DNA of 64,000 bases from Phoebastria nigripes (Eukaryota; Chordata; Aves; Procellariiformes; Diomedeidae): assembly GCA_035582835.1 (NCBI GenBank), contig JAYKAV010000944.1, positions 1,405,499-1,469,498 on the forward strand, in the 5' to 3' direction. Made by a program: the position numbers and the translations under genes. Positions 49,086-62,289 of this stretch are shown here, piece by piece. Each line of letters opens with the position of its first letter. Position 1 is the stretch's first letter. The notes beneath the pieces are model-generated. The model had not been told where the DNA came from. It worked only from the letters and a program-made list of their open reading frames with translations, and made no database searches.

Positions 49086-51629
49086 AAGTGTAAGTCAACA
49101 CAGTTCTGTTGTAATTGGGTGTTACCTGTTTAGATACTGAACTGCTATCTCAGCATCAGTTCATAGGCAAGCTCAACTTTACCTTTTCTTGCTAGGTGCA
49201 GAGAGAATGTCTCTTGGTTTTGCATTGGCCCCCAGGTGTTGCAACAAGCTGCTTGGAAGCATCTTTTCTCTTCAGTCTAGTGGAGGCAGCCACAGGAGGT
49301 TGTGGATGCTAAAAGTCAATATGTGCATTCAAACAGTGGTGGGAAAAAAATTACAGAAGAAAAATCCCCAGTTAAACCCAAAGTCCCCATTTCAGGTTCA
49401 GCATAATCCTTGGCCACAGACTGGTGGAGACTGCATAGTCTAGCAAAGAGGTACTACCATATCCTCTACTACTACTTATTTTGCTGATATAATTATTTAT
49501 CTTAGTGAGCGGCATTGTATAAAAACAATATTACTGATGTGCGTATGATAGCAGCAATCTCTGACCCCCAGCATACCAAGACTTCTTTGCATTAGATGAT
49601 AGAGATACTAAGACATCTCAAAGCCTGATAAGTTTGCAACCCTAATAACAAACCAGAAAANGAGCCCAGTAAAGGATTTGATGACTGCCATGAAGCAGGA
49701 CTTCTCAGAAGAGAGACCATAGCTCCTGCCTTGGACCGTACCACCTTTAATTAGATGCCAGCATGCCAGGAGACAACTGCTTTACTTCTAACAAAAATAA
49801 GAGCANCTGGTCTTCCATAACAAGAATAACTAGAAACAAAAAAAGAAAGAAGGAAAGACTGCAAAAACCTGAATCCCCCACCGGCAGGCTCTGAGGGCCA
49901 GAGGATTGAAGAAATGAAATACAAATCACTAACCAAAATGCTCATTTTGGATAAGGAATACCCCAGATGCTGCCCAGTGTTTGCTCTCTCTCTGCCTGAC
50001 GTCTTTAGGACAGCCAAGCTCAGGAACCTGAAGTGGAGAAGCAGTGTGGAAGTCAGCCATTAGCTAGATGATCTCTTCTGCTTCCATCCCAAGTTTTGAT
50101 ATCAGTCTACAACTTTTCATGATTTCCCTGGCCTAAGCTAGGGCCCCACCAACCCCCCTGGAGTGGCAGAGGTGTGGGCAGCAGCACAGGACTGCAGGGA
50201 TCTCTCAGGGGCCAGGAGACCATCGGTCAGTGAGATGCNGACTGGAAAGATCCCATACGAGGGCCGTAAAGGGATGTTTGGATGTATCTCCCTCCCAGAA
50301 TCAAAGGTGAATCTGGGTGATTTGTCAGCTCTTGGCTGGGATGATACAGGAATGTCCACAGGTCTTTTATTAGGTCAAATTCTCCTCTTGGTGTGAACCC
50401 ACCTGATTGCAGTGAAGGTGCAGCAATGCTTTGCCATGAAAGGGCTGTTCACGGCAGATCTCCCCAAACCACAGTGATATCCCACGTGCTAATCCTATGC
50501 CACTGCCCAGATGGGAGGAACATTGCCTCCTGCCAGCAAACACTCAGGGCTGGATAAATAAGAGGAGCAGCAGGGTAGATATGGCCTTCTTCCCAGAAGT
50601 GGGATCCAGGTCTTCAAAAAGAGTAAGACTCAAAGCCCGGTCCCTCCTCAGCCTCCCCAAAAGCTTTTGCTCAATGCAGAGCCTTGGTTGAGTCCCCCTC
50701 ATCCAAGTGTTGGGCTCCAGGATGCAGTAGGTCATGCACCACCTGAAACATCAACTTGGCCATGCTTGGCCAAGGACTCTTTCTGTGGAGCTAGCTATGG
50801 GTTGGGTGGGCACCCCTTGGCAAGCAGAGATCATGGCTCTGTTGGCCTCAGGTGTCCTCAGAGGCTGGGAATATTTGATATTGGGAGAGACCTGAAAAAA
50901 TGCTCCAGCCTACGTAGTTGAAAAGGCAGTGTTGTATTGGTTTGTTTTTATGAGTTTAAAAGAATTTCTTGGCCACCACGCTTAGAAGACAGGGATTTTA
51001 TGGTGGTATAGAGAAAGACAGATATATAGATATGTATATATATAAAACGCTAAATATACTTTTAGCACAGGAGAGCTGAGGTTTAAGAAGCTATTTCCTG
51101 GCTTAGTCTAATTCTCTCACTAGACGTTTTCCTTCACACTAAGTGAAATTCTGGCTAAATTAAAGAGCCGCTTTTCCTCTTATCTGTTGTTCCTGTTATC
51201 TAACTCCAAGGCAAAGGCTGGGAGCTGAGAGACAGCCAGGGCATACCATTTTACAGCTCGCCTTCCCACCGTTCCCCCGGGCTTGCATGGAAATGCCAGG
51301 AAGATTTGTTAAAAAACAGCCTGTCACTCTCAGCCCAACCATACAGGGGGAACAGCAATGGGAAAGCCACAAAATAGGTCGCTTTGCTGGATATCTTGAT
51401 TTTTTTTTTTAGGGTAGAGGCTCCCAAAATCTCCTACAGACCCCAGTGAAGAGGTTGTACTATGACCTCTGTAGAGCAGGGACCATCCTCTCCATTAAAA
51501 GGTCCAGGTCCATTCACATGTGCGAGCCTCCAAGGGTGTCATGAAAAGGGAAGCAATAAAAAGCACCAACCCTGTTCCTTATTTACTGTCACTAGTTGTT
51601 TCCAGCTCCTGAGCCAGGTTGGTGCAACC
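49086..51629. other. Intergenic sequence with minor elements
   Basis: A short TA/GATA low-complexity run lies at 51021-51044. Two inverted GATA motifs, CTTATCT (51179-51185) and GTTATCT (51195-51201), sit 16 bases apart. No gene recognised. Confidence 0.45.
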
Positions 51630-51775
51630 AGCAGGAGCCAAGAGACCCCAGCTCCCTCCCTGACTCCACTACTGACTTAACTGCTTAGTCCTGGGCAAGT
51701 CCCTCCACTTATTTGCACCTCTTTCTCCACCTTCAGCAAAGTCTCTACCTTGGTTATAGAGGTTGCCAGTTTTGG
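51630..51775 (+). repeat. MIR-like SINE
   Basis: Words typical of MIR occur in order: ggagccaagagaccccagct, gactccactactgactta, ttagtcctgggcaagtccct, gcacctctttctccacctt and ggttatagaggttg. It is diverged but collinear with the MIR core and its LINE2-like tail. Confidence 0.65.
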
Positions 51776-52813
51776 AGGAGCAGGATATGTTTGTCTAGCA
51801 CCAAACACAACTGAGGCTGCTACTTCAAACTGATCCTCTTCATCCCATAGTAAGAACAATACTCGTGCCTAATTAGGGTAGTCCTTAACTAAGAAACCTC
51901 TTTTATCCTTGGATTTTTCATTAGTGTCTTATCCCAGAGTTATTCACATACCTTTCTCCAGGTTCCCTCCGAGTCCCCCCTTGTCTCAAGGTATCATCAG
52001 CCTCTTCCAGGCTTCGTGTTTGTGCATCCCAGACATTGCAACTAAGTTAGCCATGCCAAGAGCTGCACTTCTGTCTCACNCCAGGTTTATTAGGTTTGCA
52101 TTGTCATTGTCTTACGTGTCTGTTCCCTAAATTAAGAAACACGGGTAGGCACAGAGGTGTTTAGAGCCCTTGAAACCAAATTAGCTACCATCCTTTTTGC
52201 TCACATGCAGGTTCTTTAGCTATAGCCTTAATTCAGCCTACTTGCAGCCCACCTCCTTGCAGCATCCTTCTGTCTCTGGCAACACCAAGCNGAAAAAAAA
52301 AAAACCAAACAGACAAGGTCCCTCCTTGCAGGACCCAGACATCCTTCCAAGAAGGTCCCTGCTCCACAGTCAGCTGGGAATTGCAGCAGCCTCAATTTCA
52401 AAGGCAGTATGGATGTTCAACACTGGGCCTCAGGAGAAGCTGTTATTTCCAAGATTTTCCAGAAACGGACAGGGCGGCATACGTTTAGGTCTATGGCACA
52501 CTGCATGAGCTGCAGTTATGCCACTGTGAAGTTCTGCCTATAAAGAAGTGTCAAAATATTGCCACAGGTGAAACATGGTTGTGGTTGGACATCCACTGGG
52601 GGACAGCTGTGGGGGGCTGAGATGGTGCTGATTGCCCAGGTGTTTGTTACTACTCCTTCCTCCTTTTTCCACCATCCCCTTGCACAGCCAGTGTTCACCT
52701 GTAGACCAGGAGGCAAATAAATCTCAGGAAGTGGAAATTGGCAGATCCATCTCTGAGGGAGCCAAGAGGTCTTGGTTTGAAGCATGATCTCATGCCCAGA
52801 GCAACGAAGAGGT

Positions 52814-52945
52814 ACAGAGTCCTACTTGTCCTCCCAGCTCTCTCCCTCACCTCCTGGGGAACTTTAGAAAAGTCTCCTGCTTTGATTTCCCCTCCTGTAA
52901 AACAGGAGTGAAATCTGCTTCCTCTGAGATTGGTTAGTGAAAAGC
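52814..52945 (+). repeat. MIR-like SINE
   Basis: The order tacagagtcctacttgt, ccagctctctccctcacctc, gctttgatttcccctcctgt, aaaacaggagtgaaatctgc and ctctgagattggttagtga follows the MIR consensus from the tRNA-related part through 'ctgtaaaatggg' to the tail. Confidence 0.7.
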
Positions 52946-54375
52946 ATCACAGCATCATAAAATGATGGTGATTAGAACAACATGCCTCTTCCCATTTGAA
53001 ACAGATACAGATCTGGCCCAATAATTCCACAAAAAATCTCGGTCTGAATATCTTTAATACACTCATCTGATTTAAAAAGAAACAGAAACCTGGAGTTAAA
53101 AAGCAAGTGGGTTTTATCACCTCTTTTATTATTTAATTTGGCTGGAATGTCTTTCTTTTCCTTTAAGATGAATGAACCTTCTGCTGACAGCAACTCCCTT
53201 ACTTTTTGGTTTCAAACCAAAATTGACGGGATTTTAGGGGATTTTCTGTTAAAAAACCCCCACCTTCCTCATAGTAGAAATTGTGTTCAGCTGCTGTCAT
53301 GAAAAACTCTGGCTAAAACCACAATATCCTTCTGGGGAAGTTACACCACGCAGAGCAGTTGCAGCCCAGAACTTTTCTGGTCTCTCCTGCTCCAACAGGT
53401 TTAGATGCCCAGTCCTCCAGACATCCACATAAATTTGGGCTATGTTAAGGACTACTTTAGGGTGTCTGTGACCAGGTCAGCATCCCTGTACCTACCTGCC
53501 ACAATGCACTAATCAGGAACCGAGGGCTTGGACCTCTTTAAAGTTATGGTGAATCAGATGGTGTGCACCTTGGCCAATGCCACCCAAGTGTGGTTTGCCA
53601 CCAAAGCTCCAGGAAACGCTACTTCTAAGACACACAAAACTTGGTACAAGAAACCTTGCCATGGTGTATATCTTCCTAAGACTGAGCACTTGCTCGCACG
53701 CTCCCAGAAAACGAGTATATAACAGCACCACCTGGTGATACCTCCCAAACAATGGGCTCGGCCCCATCAACCTTCACTCTCTCAAGTCCTCCCATGTGAA
53801 TCTGTGGGGCTACTCGCTTGGATAAGACAAGTTAGCTGAAAATTCAGCTCAAAGCCAGCCCTCACAGAGGTGTAGGCAGTATGGCCCTCACAGATACGTA
53901 GCACAGGGGGGTTGGCTCACATTATTGCTGTCCAGCTTCCCAAGAGGTAACGTCACCAGGAAAACATCATGAAAATTACATGAAAATGTAAACAAATTGG
54001 CGAAAAATGATCTCAACAACAGCTAAGCAGGGCTAAACGTGTGGATGCCCAGTATTTGGTAGTAAAATTCTTTTTAAGCAGGAAGCATGTGGCTTTACCT
54101 CCAGACAAATATCCTCCTGAGCATCAGTGTGAGAGCTGAGAGCCTTCCATCTAGCAGAGCGCAAGCTGGAGACCTCCAAAACTTTCCTGAGCAACCTTAG
54201 ATTATCCCATAAAAAAATAATACAGTCACTTCTCCATATTTCTTCTAACTCTGCATGAGCCTGTCCAACCGGCCATTGTCAATGCCTTTATCTCCCTCCT
54301 CTCACTCTTGGGGGATGCNACTGCTTGGCCCAGCAGAGAAGGACCTCAGTTGACGCAGGAAGCCTGTAAAGCAGA
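52946..54375. other. Intergenic sequence with an AT-rich element
   Basis: 53200-53310 belongs to the AAATTT-type segments. No exon, RNA gene or other repeat could be supported. Confidence 0.45.
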
Positions 54376-54379
54376 GCAG

Positions 54380-54790
54380 CAACCTGCCAACCCGAATAGA
54401 AAATACAGCAGGCAGCTAAATGTTTTCTTTAGACAAGGCATATTGGGGATAATTGGAGCACAGACTTTGCTTCTTCACTTTGTGTGGATTATGAAGGTTT
54501 TTTTCTTGCTGCAGGAATAGCCCGTGCTCACTGGAAGTAACCTCTGCATCTTTAAGTGCATAACTCGTGGGCTCTGCCAAGTGGACAGGAAATTAATGAA
54601 GTTTAAATGAAGAGCTGCTCCCTTTTCTAGCTGTCTGATTATTTCTTTTGATTTAGTATAATCNTGGCAGAGTGCTCCTGATCTAATCACAGGAGCTTGC
54701 ACTTTGTGATCCAATTACTGGCAAGTTTCTGGACGTTCGTTTTGCTTTGATGGGAACATTTAAATGTGTGAACTTCACAGGGGCTGGCCG
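54380..54790. promoter_or_regulatory. Candidate conserved non-coding block
   Basis: A repeat-free stretch with ggaaattaatgaagtttaaa, tgattatttcttttgattta, tctaatcacagg, gatccaattactgg and ggggataattgg. A GCTCCTG/CAGGAGC inverted repeat with a 9-base loop lies at about 54674-54696. The composition resembles developmental enhancers. No exon signals accompany it. Confidence 0.25.
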
Positions 54791-55847
54791 ACAGCTCTCA
54801 GCTTTGGGATCTCATTTTGATTATAAGCCCAGTGGAAATGGGTGCAAATTGGTTGTCTCAAAGCATAACATTGTGAGAGCAGATTTCTTTTCATGGGAAA
54901 GCTAGAATCCTTTCGTTTGGGGGGAAAACATGAAATAGTGTGATTTTTCACAGACCAGAGCATCTTTTTCACCTTTAGCCAGTCTTGCAGCCTGTCCATA
55001 GCTTAGCCATGCAAACAGCTCCTGGCTCAGCATTGCTTCTAGCCAGAGTCTGTGAATCCTGATACCTGGTACCTATTCCTACTCTTACCTACAGGTCTCC
55101 ACCCCTCTGCCAAATCTGGTTTGAACTCATCAGTAAATTTAAATGCTATCTGGACAAACGTGCAGCCAGCACACTCACATAGTTTCATTTTTAAAAAGGA
55201 AGCTACAGACANGGAGATAAGACTTGAGCCTGTTTTCCAACACCCCTTCCCAGCCCAAACTTGCACAAAGTTGGGCTGAGAACTGATGATTTCAGTGCAC
55301 TTGGTGAGAAAGTCCAAGACATCTGCTTTGCACACTGATTTTCCAGCGCTGTTGCCCAAACATCATCACGTTGTACCCTTAGTCTTTCATGACCTAAGGT
55401 TGCCGCAGTCACCGATCCCCTCCCAACACCACCGGGCAGAGAAAGCGGCTCCCGGGGTCTGCCTTGCGAGATNGCATCACCCTGCCGGCTCCCAAATGAT
55501 GGGATGCCGCTGCCCAGTGTTTGCTCATGTCCTCGCATTGTCCCCAANCCTGATAACTCCTCTGGTCAACGTTATTGTCTTATCGCCACAGCGGCACTGC
55601 TGAGCCATCAGCCCTCCACGTTTCGCAGGGAGGATACCAAGCTCTAGCTGCTGATAGACCTATCTATAAGCCCATTCAGGATTGTTTTGATCAATGGCTT
55701 AATCTCTGTTTGTATGGTCAAATCCCTCCCTCCCTTGTCTGCAAGCTGGATGTTGGGATGAACGTCCCCTCGACTCGTGCCATCTCAGAGCCCAGCTACA
55801 TGGAGAGCACGTCGCAGCCAAAGATTCACCGCCTGCACCCCATGGGG
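54791..55847. other. Intergenic sequence, no gene recognised
   Basis: No supported feature. Two unresolved bases (about 55473 and 55548) interrupt frames here. Confidence 0.5.
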
Positions 55848-55955
55848 CTTTATTACCCCTATTTTAGCAGATGGGCAACTCAGGTCCCAAGAGAGGTGTG
55901 GTGGCCTCTCCAAGGTCTCAGGACAATTGAAAATTGAGCTAGGGTTTCCCAAGCC
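55848..55955 (-). repeat. MIR-like SINE, minus orientation
   Basis: Plus-strand order: ttattacccctattttagca, gatgggcaactcaggtccca, gagaggtgtggtggcctctc, caaggtctcagg and gagctagggtttccca. This is the reverse complement of the MIR core ('ccttgggcaagtcactt ... cctcagtttccccatctgtaaaatgggg'). Confidence 0.65.
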
Positions 55956-58900
55956 TTAAGGACATCCTTCTCCTCCAACAGTGCTGTAAAGGACCGGCCA
56001 AGTCAGGGCATTATTGTACTGACAGCTGAACACAGGAGCCTCGGCAGAGACACCTTTCCNTCTAAAGTCCTGATATCTTTTGAAGACGTGACCATTTGCT
56101 TAGCTTTATTTACCGAGCAACCCTCTTCCAGTCAATGGAGAGGAGATAAGCATATGCAGAGATCTTGATGAGATCAGGATTCATCTGATAGGACGAGAAT
56201 AGGGTGGAGGAGAAGAAAGAAAAAAAGTAAAAGTAAAAGCTCATTGATGATCCAGGCTCCAAAACAGGCCAAATCTGAAAGGCAGAGTTCTCCCCCGAAT
56301 ACTTCTCATTTTTTTTCAAAAATGATGTAAGGCATTTGGGGTCCGGCATTGAACCAGCAGCAGAGAGAAAAAAAAGAGAGCGGGGAGAAGAGAAACCAGG
56401 AAAAATAGATAAAAATGGGGAAAAGCTCTATGTATTTTCACCTCCTCTTTTTTTTTTTTCAAACATGAAAAATATGACATTGGCCAAGAATTCTGAAAAA
56501 AAAATCCATCACCAACAGAAGATGTCCTCACCCTCCACCATGTGTTTAACATTGGTGGCCAACTTTATACAAGGGAAGGAAACAAAGCCTGTTTCACAGG
56601 AGGACCTGGCCCTGAGGCCCAGCTGGACCCACCTGACTTCAGATGCTTCCCGGTGGTGTCTAAGTTATTGTCAGTAAGTGATGGAGAGGGACAATTCCTC
56701 CACCTGAGAAGCACCCACCTCTCTGGAGTGACTGCAGAGGGACGTTAAACCTACACGATTTTCCCAGAGGCTCCCGGGCAGCTTGCAGCAGAGATAAGGG
56801 AATTGGCCACAGCATCCTCAGCTACGTCAAGTAAATTATAACAGAGCCAGGCTTGGTTTTTTTCCAGGTGGCCACATNCATCCTATTAAACTCCATCTCC
56901 CAACTCAGAGTGGCAACAGCCAAGCCACCTCGTGGGAATGGTCTTGGCACATTCCCACAAAGAGTTTGGGATATGTCTGTTTGCTTGTCCCTNTGGCTGA
57001 TGTCCAGCACGCTTGCTAAACTAGAAGACATCCTGCCTCAGAATCTGGCAGGAGACCCTTAGCAGAGAGATCATCCTTCCTGTGAATAGCAGAGCAAAGT
57101 GGACGCACAGCTGCTAGCTGCCACCAGCTCCTGGTCTCCACATTTGATGGGACTCCATCAGCTTCAGTCTATAGGCCCCTGGAGAAAGGGAAGGGACCAA
57201 CCCTGGAAGATAAAGGGCCTGACTCTGGCCTTGCTTTCACCAGCTGCACCTCAGCCATGGTCCCTGCCTGCAGTAGATGTGGTATGTGCATGGCTCGATT
57301 TGATCCTGTTCAGCTGAGGATGAAAGTGGGACATCCATTTTGCAATTCACAGGAGNTACCTGGACAGCAGAGGAAAGGAGCGGATCAGAGGGATTTCCAT
57401 GATTACAAATAACCCCTGAATTTTGCCCACAGCCTGGAATGTCTGAAGAAAGTAGATATGGTGGGAGCAATTCTCCAGGCATCTCCCCCGTAGCCACAGC
57501 ACCCAGGCTCCATGAGACGTGAACAGCTCTGCANGGCATATTAACTCACATCGCCTCTGCTTTGGGGCTCAAATCCCAAGGACAGACAAAAGGCAGGAAA
57601 CAAGACAGGCACANCTAATGCTCAGAGATGCTCTTCAAGCAACCGATCACTGCAAAACGAAAAATTTTAGGATGCCCTCGAAAAAAAACTGTGATTTATT
57701 CCAAACGGGATATGAAGATGTGCAGAACAAAGAGCAAAACCTCTGTGCCTAAGTGCGTCTCGCCTAAAACCTCGAGGCCAGGGCTGATGTGACCCAGCTA
57801 CGATGCTGAGATTTGCTCAAAGAACAGGTGAGTACAAGAAACAACTGCAAGGGGTGATGATAGAAATGCGCATCCTATGCAAACAAGTGAGGAAAAANAA
57901 CACATTGGAGACTTCTCTGTTATCCTGGTGTTTGTGGCGGAGAGCTGTGGCTCCCTTATATTTTTAATAACATTTTCCATGAAAGATGAAAAGCCAGGAA
58001 ATAAATAGTTAAAAAACAAAGGCCCCGTTGGGTTTTTTTTGTTTGTGTGTTTGGTTTTTGCCTGCAACAACATAAAATGTAACAGCTTTGCCCATTTTGG
58101 TTTTTTCCCACTGCGTGCTGTTAAGAGCCAAGGCTTTTTAACCTTGCAGGCATGCAGTAAGAAGACAGAATTTTTAAAATGTTCTTTATTCTTTACATGA
58201 ACTCCAAAAAAGAAGACTCTTGAAAGAAGGAATACATTTTTACTACAAGCTAAGGAAAATATTTCAAAATTTTTTCAGCTAGAATTAGTAAAGCCCAGCT
58301 GAATTCATGCTCCCTTTATATTGTCCTCTCAAGAACAAAACCTCAACCCTAAACGTAGCTGAAAACAATTAGAAATGTTTAAACTCCTCGCTTATAGCAG
58401 TTCAAGCCTGGCTTGTCTTTTTGTTGAGTTTAAACAACAATTCATCCAGAAATGTCTTCAAATCTTCTTAAAACAAGCAAACCAACCAAAACCAAACCAA
58501 AAACCCAAAAGTGAAAGTGAAATTCAATTAAATTTAAAAAAAAAAAAAAATTTGAACAAAACTTTTACACTTCAGAGCTCTGTTCAGCCAGAAACAAAAA
58601 ATATTGAACCTTCCAGTTCACTGAGTTTGTATTTCTGCCTCTTCCAGACGAAACACAAATGACATTTTTCTTGATTTTGGGAGGATTTTCCACTGAACCA
58701 AAAAATGCATTTCCTAATCAGTTCTACTTCTGACATGTGTGTTTTTCTGGAGTGAACATTAGACGTACAGCTCTACCGCAGTCTGTATGGAAAGGTGCGA
58801 AAAATTGTCCTTTTTGCTTGTCAGAAGAAGACAGTAAATCAAAAGTATCTNTTTTGCAGAGGAGCCCTCCGTGGGTGTGTGCAGCCATTTCTCCGTGGTG

Positions 58901-59044
58901 GTTTGCGTATCTTTGGGTGTTAACAACTGGAATATGCTCAGATGCCTCCCATGTCCCACTGGCATTACAGTGAGATTTCACAGCTGTTCTGCCAAAAATA
59001 CATAATCCTGTGTTAAGGCANGGGACTAAGTGCTCTGTGAGAGA
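55956..59044. other. Intergenic sequence with AT-rich elements, no gene recognised
   Basis: 58240-58720 belongs to the AAATTT-type family and contains an A-run near 58537-58551. 56440-56460 has a T-run. No exon or RNA gene could be supported. Confidence 0.45.
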
Positions 59045-59190
59045 CGGGTCCTGTCCTGGATCTGCTATCCCCCACAAGCCTTTTAATCATCCTTTCCCTT
59101 GTCTTCCCAGATAATAAGATCTACCTACCTCGCAGTGTTGTCGTGAGGCTTAACTTGGTAATCTTTATAAAGTGCCCAGGGATGCTTTGT
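59045..59190 (+). repeat. MIR-like SINE, 3' part
   Basis: The stretch cttcccagataataagatct, acctacctcgcagtgttgtc, gtgaggcttaacttggtaat and ctttataaagtgcccaggga follows the MIR tail closely ('ataataacctacctcacagggttgttgtgaggattaaat ... gtaaagtgctttg'). Confidence 0.75.
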
Positions 59191-62024
59191 AGAAGAGAAA
59201 AGAAAAAGAAAAAATATATGATCCAGCNTGATTTTGCTCTCATATGGCCAAGGAGCGATTCCCAGGGAGCTACAGCTGATCGACAGAAGCAAACCCAACA
59301 TCAGCTGTCTCTCTTGGAGGTCTCATTGCAGAGCATAGGAGCCATCCTTCATTTAGCCTCTTGGGTACCACCAAGGATGACACTGCAGTGACACACGTTT
59401 TTCCAACCCCTGTGAAGACCTGTGCTTTTGCGACGTCTTCACTGTTACGTACTAAATCAAAGTCTGCTTTGTCCTCCTTGCTTGAAATGCTGTCAGCACA
59501 CCTTTTCACCAGCGCAATATTCCCCTTAGAGTCAACCATGAAGACGGTGGCCACCTAGATGGGAGAGGAAAGGAAGATCTCTGCCCCTGCCCAGGACCTC
59601 TGAAAGGTCAGGGAACCCGGCTCACCCTAAAAAAGGTGATGGCTCCCAGGCAAAAACCTACNTTTTTTTTTTCCCCAAAGATGTCAACTGGTCTAATAAA
59701 AGCTACACCCTCTCCCTGCACTCCTGCTCCTCCTTTATGACTGTTTTTATGGTACTAGCAAGAATGTTAAGGCAAACAATTCTCAGGCTGATTATGGGAC
59801 AAGACCCCAAGAGCAGGTGCAAGATGCAGTTCACATTGTCCAGCTCAAGCAGAGGTTTCACTTTCCTTAATGACAACGGATGAGGATCTCCCACCACCCT
59901 CCTTAGGACATCCTTCCAGTCNCTGGTACCTGGCCAGGGCAGGACATCACGGGGCTGAGCCCGAGCTGCTCTCACCTGCAAGCCAAGAGCTATATACACC
60001 TATTCAAAGCACTGTCTGTTCAGCTAGGTGCACTACAAACTCAAATAGCTACGTGTACAAGCGCATCAGGCTTTATCTAAATCTATATCTATAATTTTTT
60101 CCACCTGGAACAATAGATAAATTGATTGATGGATTGATGGATTGATTGACGGATGATAGCTAGAACTACCAAGACATTCAAGTCCGAGTTCCTCCTGCCT
60201 CTAACTGGCTGTTTTGTTTTGTTTTTTTCATTTCCAATAAAAACCTCCAAAACTCAAGCCATGCCCAGGAGTCCCCCTCTCCCCCCTCCTGCACTGCCGG
60301 CCCCAGGACTCACAGCGTTCCTCCNGATTTTTATGATGCATGAAAAATCAGAGGTGCATCTGTCTCCACGCGCATTGCCTAACAGATATTACTGTTTATT
60401 AATAATATCAACACTATTAATGATCTCAGAATGAGGGCTAATTAGATACAAATTTGCCAACATACCTGAGTATTCTTTCCACGGTGTGCTGCGCTGGAGT
60501 TTTGCCTGACAATGACAATATAATTTCATGATAAAATGAACTTCCACGTTACGGTACCTTTTACGATTACAGCGTACTGTGGATTTTCTTGCTTTTCCCC
60601 ACAGATGACAAAACACCACCTTCACCCGAGATTTTCCATCCTGGACAGCACTCCTAGGTCGGTGTAAAGCTGCATGCTGAGTCTGAAAGCCAAAGCCAGG
60701 CTGCGTTTCAGCAGATTTAAGGGGTCATCAGCTCTGTTGCTCTTCAGTAATGCCAACGCATTGGCAATATTAACACCAGTGATAGTTTTCTTTACAGTAC
60801 AAACCTAAAAGAGAAGCAGAAGAGCGAGCAGGCTCTTCCCGATGGTAAAGGGAAGTTGGAAGCTTTATTTGTGCGGCCATAGGAATCTCGGCGGCATAGT
60901 CTGAATTCCTGCTGCCGTGAGCGAAGCTGGGGAAGGTTGCAANGTTCACTTAGCTGGAGAACAGCAGCGCAAGGGGTGCTGTGAGTGAGTTTTTGGTGGG
61001 ATATTTCTGGAAAGTTGGATGGACCCGTGATTAGGAAAGAAGAAAATGNCCATGATGTCACCTCAACTCCAGAAATTGTTGTGTAGATCACACGGAAATT
61101 AGATATAACCCAGAGGAGCCCTGGCAGCACTTAGAGATTAACAACTATTTAATAGCACCAGCTCTGCTTATCCAGCCTCTGATCCTAAGCATCCCCAGCT
61201 CTGAAGGAGCTGAGTCCTTCCCACGTGCAGTTACCCCAACACCTCGCAGGGTGGCTGAAGCTCTTAGGTCCCCGATTCCCGCAGGAGTTTGAGTCCTCCT
61301 TTCCTTTGCAAAGCTGAGGCTGGGGGATTTGGGGGAGGCTGGGTGAGCATCTGTTGGGTCCCAGCCCAGTGCCCCAAGCTCAGGGAATTCATCTGTGACA
61401 GATCCAGGTGAAGAGAGGATGATTCCCGGAAAGCTCCCGGCTGCCTCCACTATCCCTTACTGGAGCACACTGTCAACCTCAGATCACAAACCCTGCGCCA
61501 GCGGGTTTTTTTCCTCATTGAAAACGGCTAGACATTTTTAATGCCTTTTTTTTTCAAGTTTTCCATTTTTAAAGCTGTCAATATTTTGTGGGTTTTGACT
61601 GGCAATCTAGTCCAAGGTCAAACCAACCTCCTGCGTTACTGCCCAGTCCTGCCAGCACTTGCCTGCACACGAAACCCTACTTGGCCTTTGCTCGTGTGAG
61701 AGCGTTTCACGTGGATTTGGCACTTGGAGGTTCAGTGCTCGGAGGACTGAGCATCAGTATGAAAAACTACCCTTTGGCTTTGTGGTTTCACTTTTGTTTC
61801 TCTTTTTTTTTTTCCCCCCTCTCCAGAATAGGTGGATTAATTCAAACCCGTGCGACCCCCTGATGTGTCAGTGCAGAGAGAGAAATGTTTTTTTCAGCCC
61901 AGAAGGAAATCAGTGATGAAGCCTCCATCCTGACACCACATCTGCCTTCCAGGGGTGGAGGATTTGGGTCAGAATTGGCCCTTTCTCATCATAACCAACC
62001 CCAGCTCCCCACCGCTGCTGTTCC
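59191..62024. other. Intergenic sequence, minor repeats only
   Basis: No exon or RNA gene could be supported. 61500-61600 has AAATTT-type wording and T-runs occur at 59663-59672 and 61802-61812. The microsatellite at 60117-60155 is listed separately. Confidence 0.45.
60117..60155. repeat. (ATTGATTGATGG)-type microsatellite
   Basis: A short tandem array of GATT and GATG units (attgattgatggattgatgg and on). Confidence 0.85.
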
Positions 62025-62280
62025 CAGTGCCCGGTGTGTGATGCTCGGAGGGGGAGCAGGAGCATCTCCTCCGGGTCCAGCCCTTCCTTTCCCGGCGGCG
62101 ACGGGACTGGCCGGGGCGCTGACCCCAGCGCCGGGGAGTCTGGAGCAGAGCCGGCAGCCGCCGCTCCCCGCCATCAGCCCACACCTCATCAATAGGGGCT
62201 GACAGCCACGGCCTCGCCGCCCCGACAGCACCGCTGACGGCACGGCACGGCTCGGCACGGCCGAGAGTCAGGGATGCGAG
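62025..62280. promoter_or_regulatory. Compact CpG-rich patch, possible promoter or untranslated first exon
   Basis: More than twenty CpG dinucleotides occur in about 250 bases, against a CpG-poor background over the preceding 60 kb. Words such as cccggcggcgacgggactgg and ggcacggcacggctcggcac are typical of CpG-island promoters. If the gene order known in mammals is kept, the next gene on the plus strand is GATA4, and this could be an upstream or alternative promoter. No coding exon or certain donor site is visible. Confidence 0.35.
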
Positions 62281-62289
62281 CAAGCAGCC

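Noticed and set aside
62025..62280. GATA4 coding exon
   Set aside because: No frame in this patch encodes a recognisable GATA4 N-terminus or zinc finger. Only a promoter or untranslated exon could be argued.
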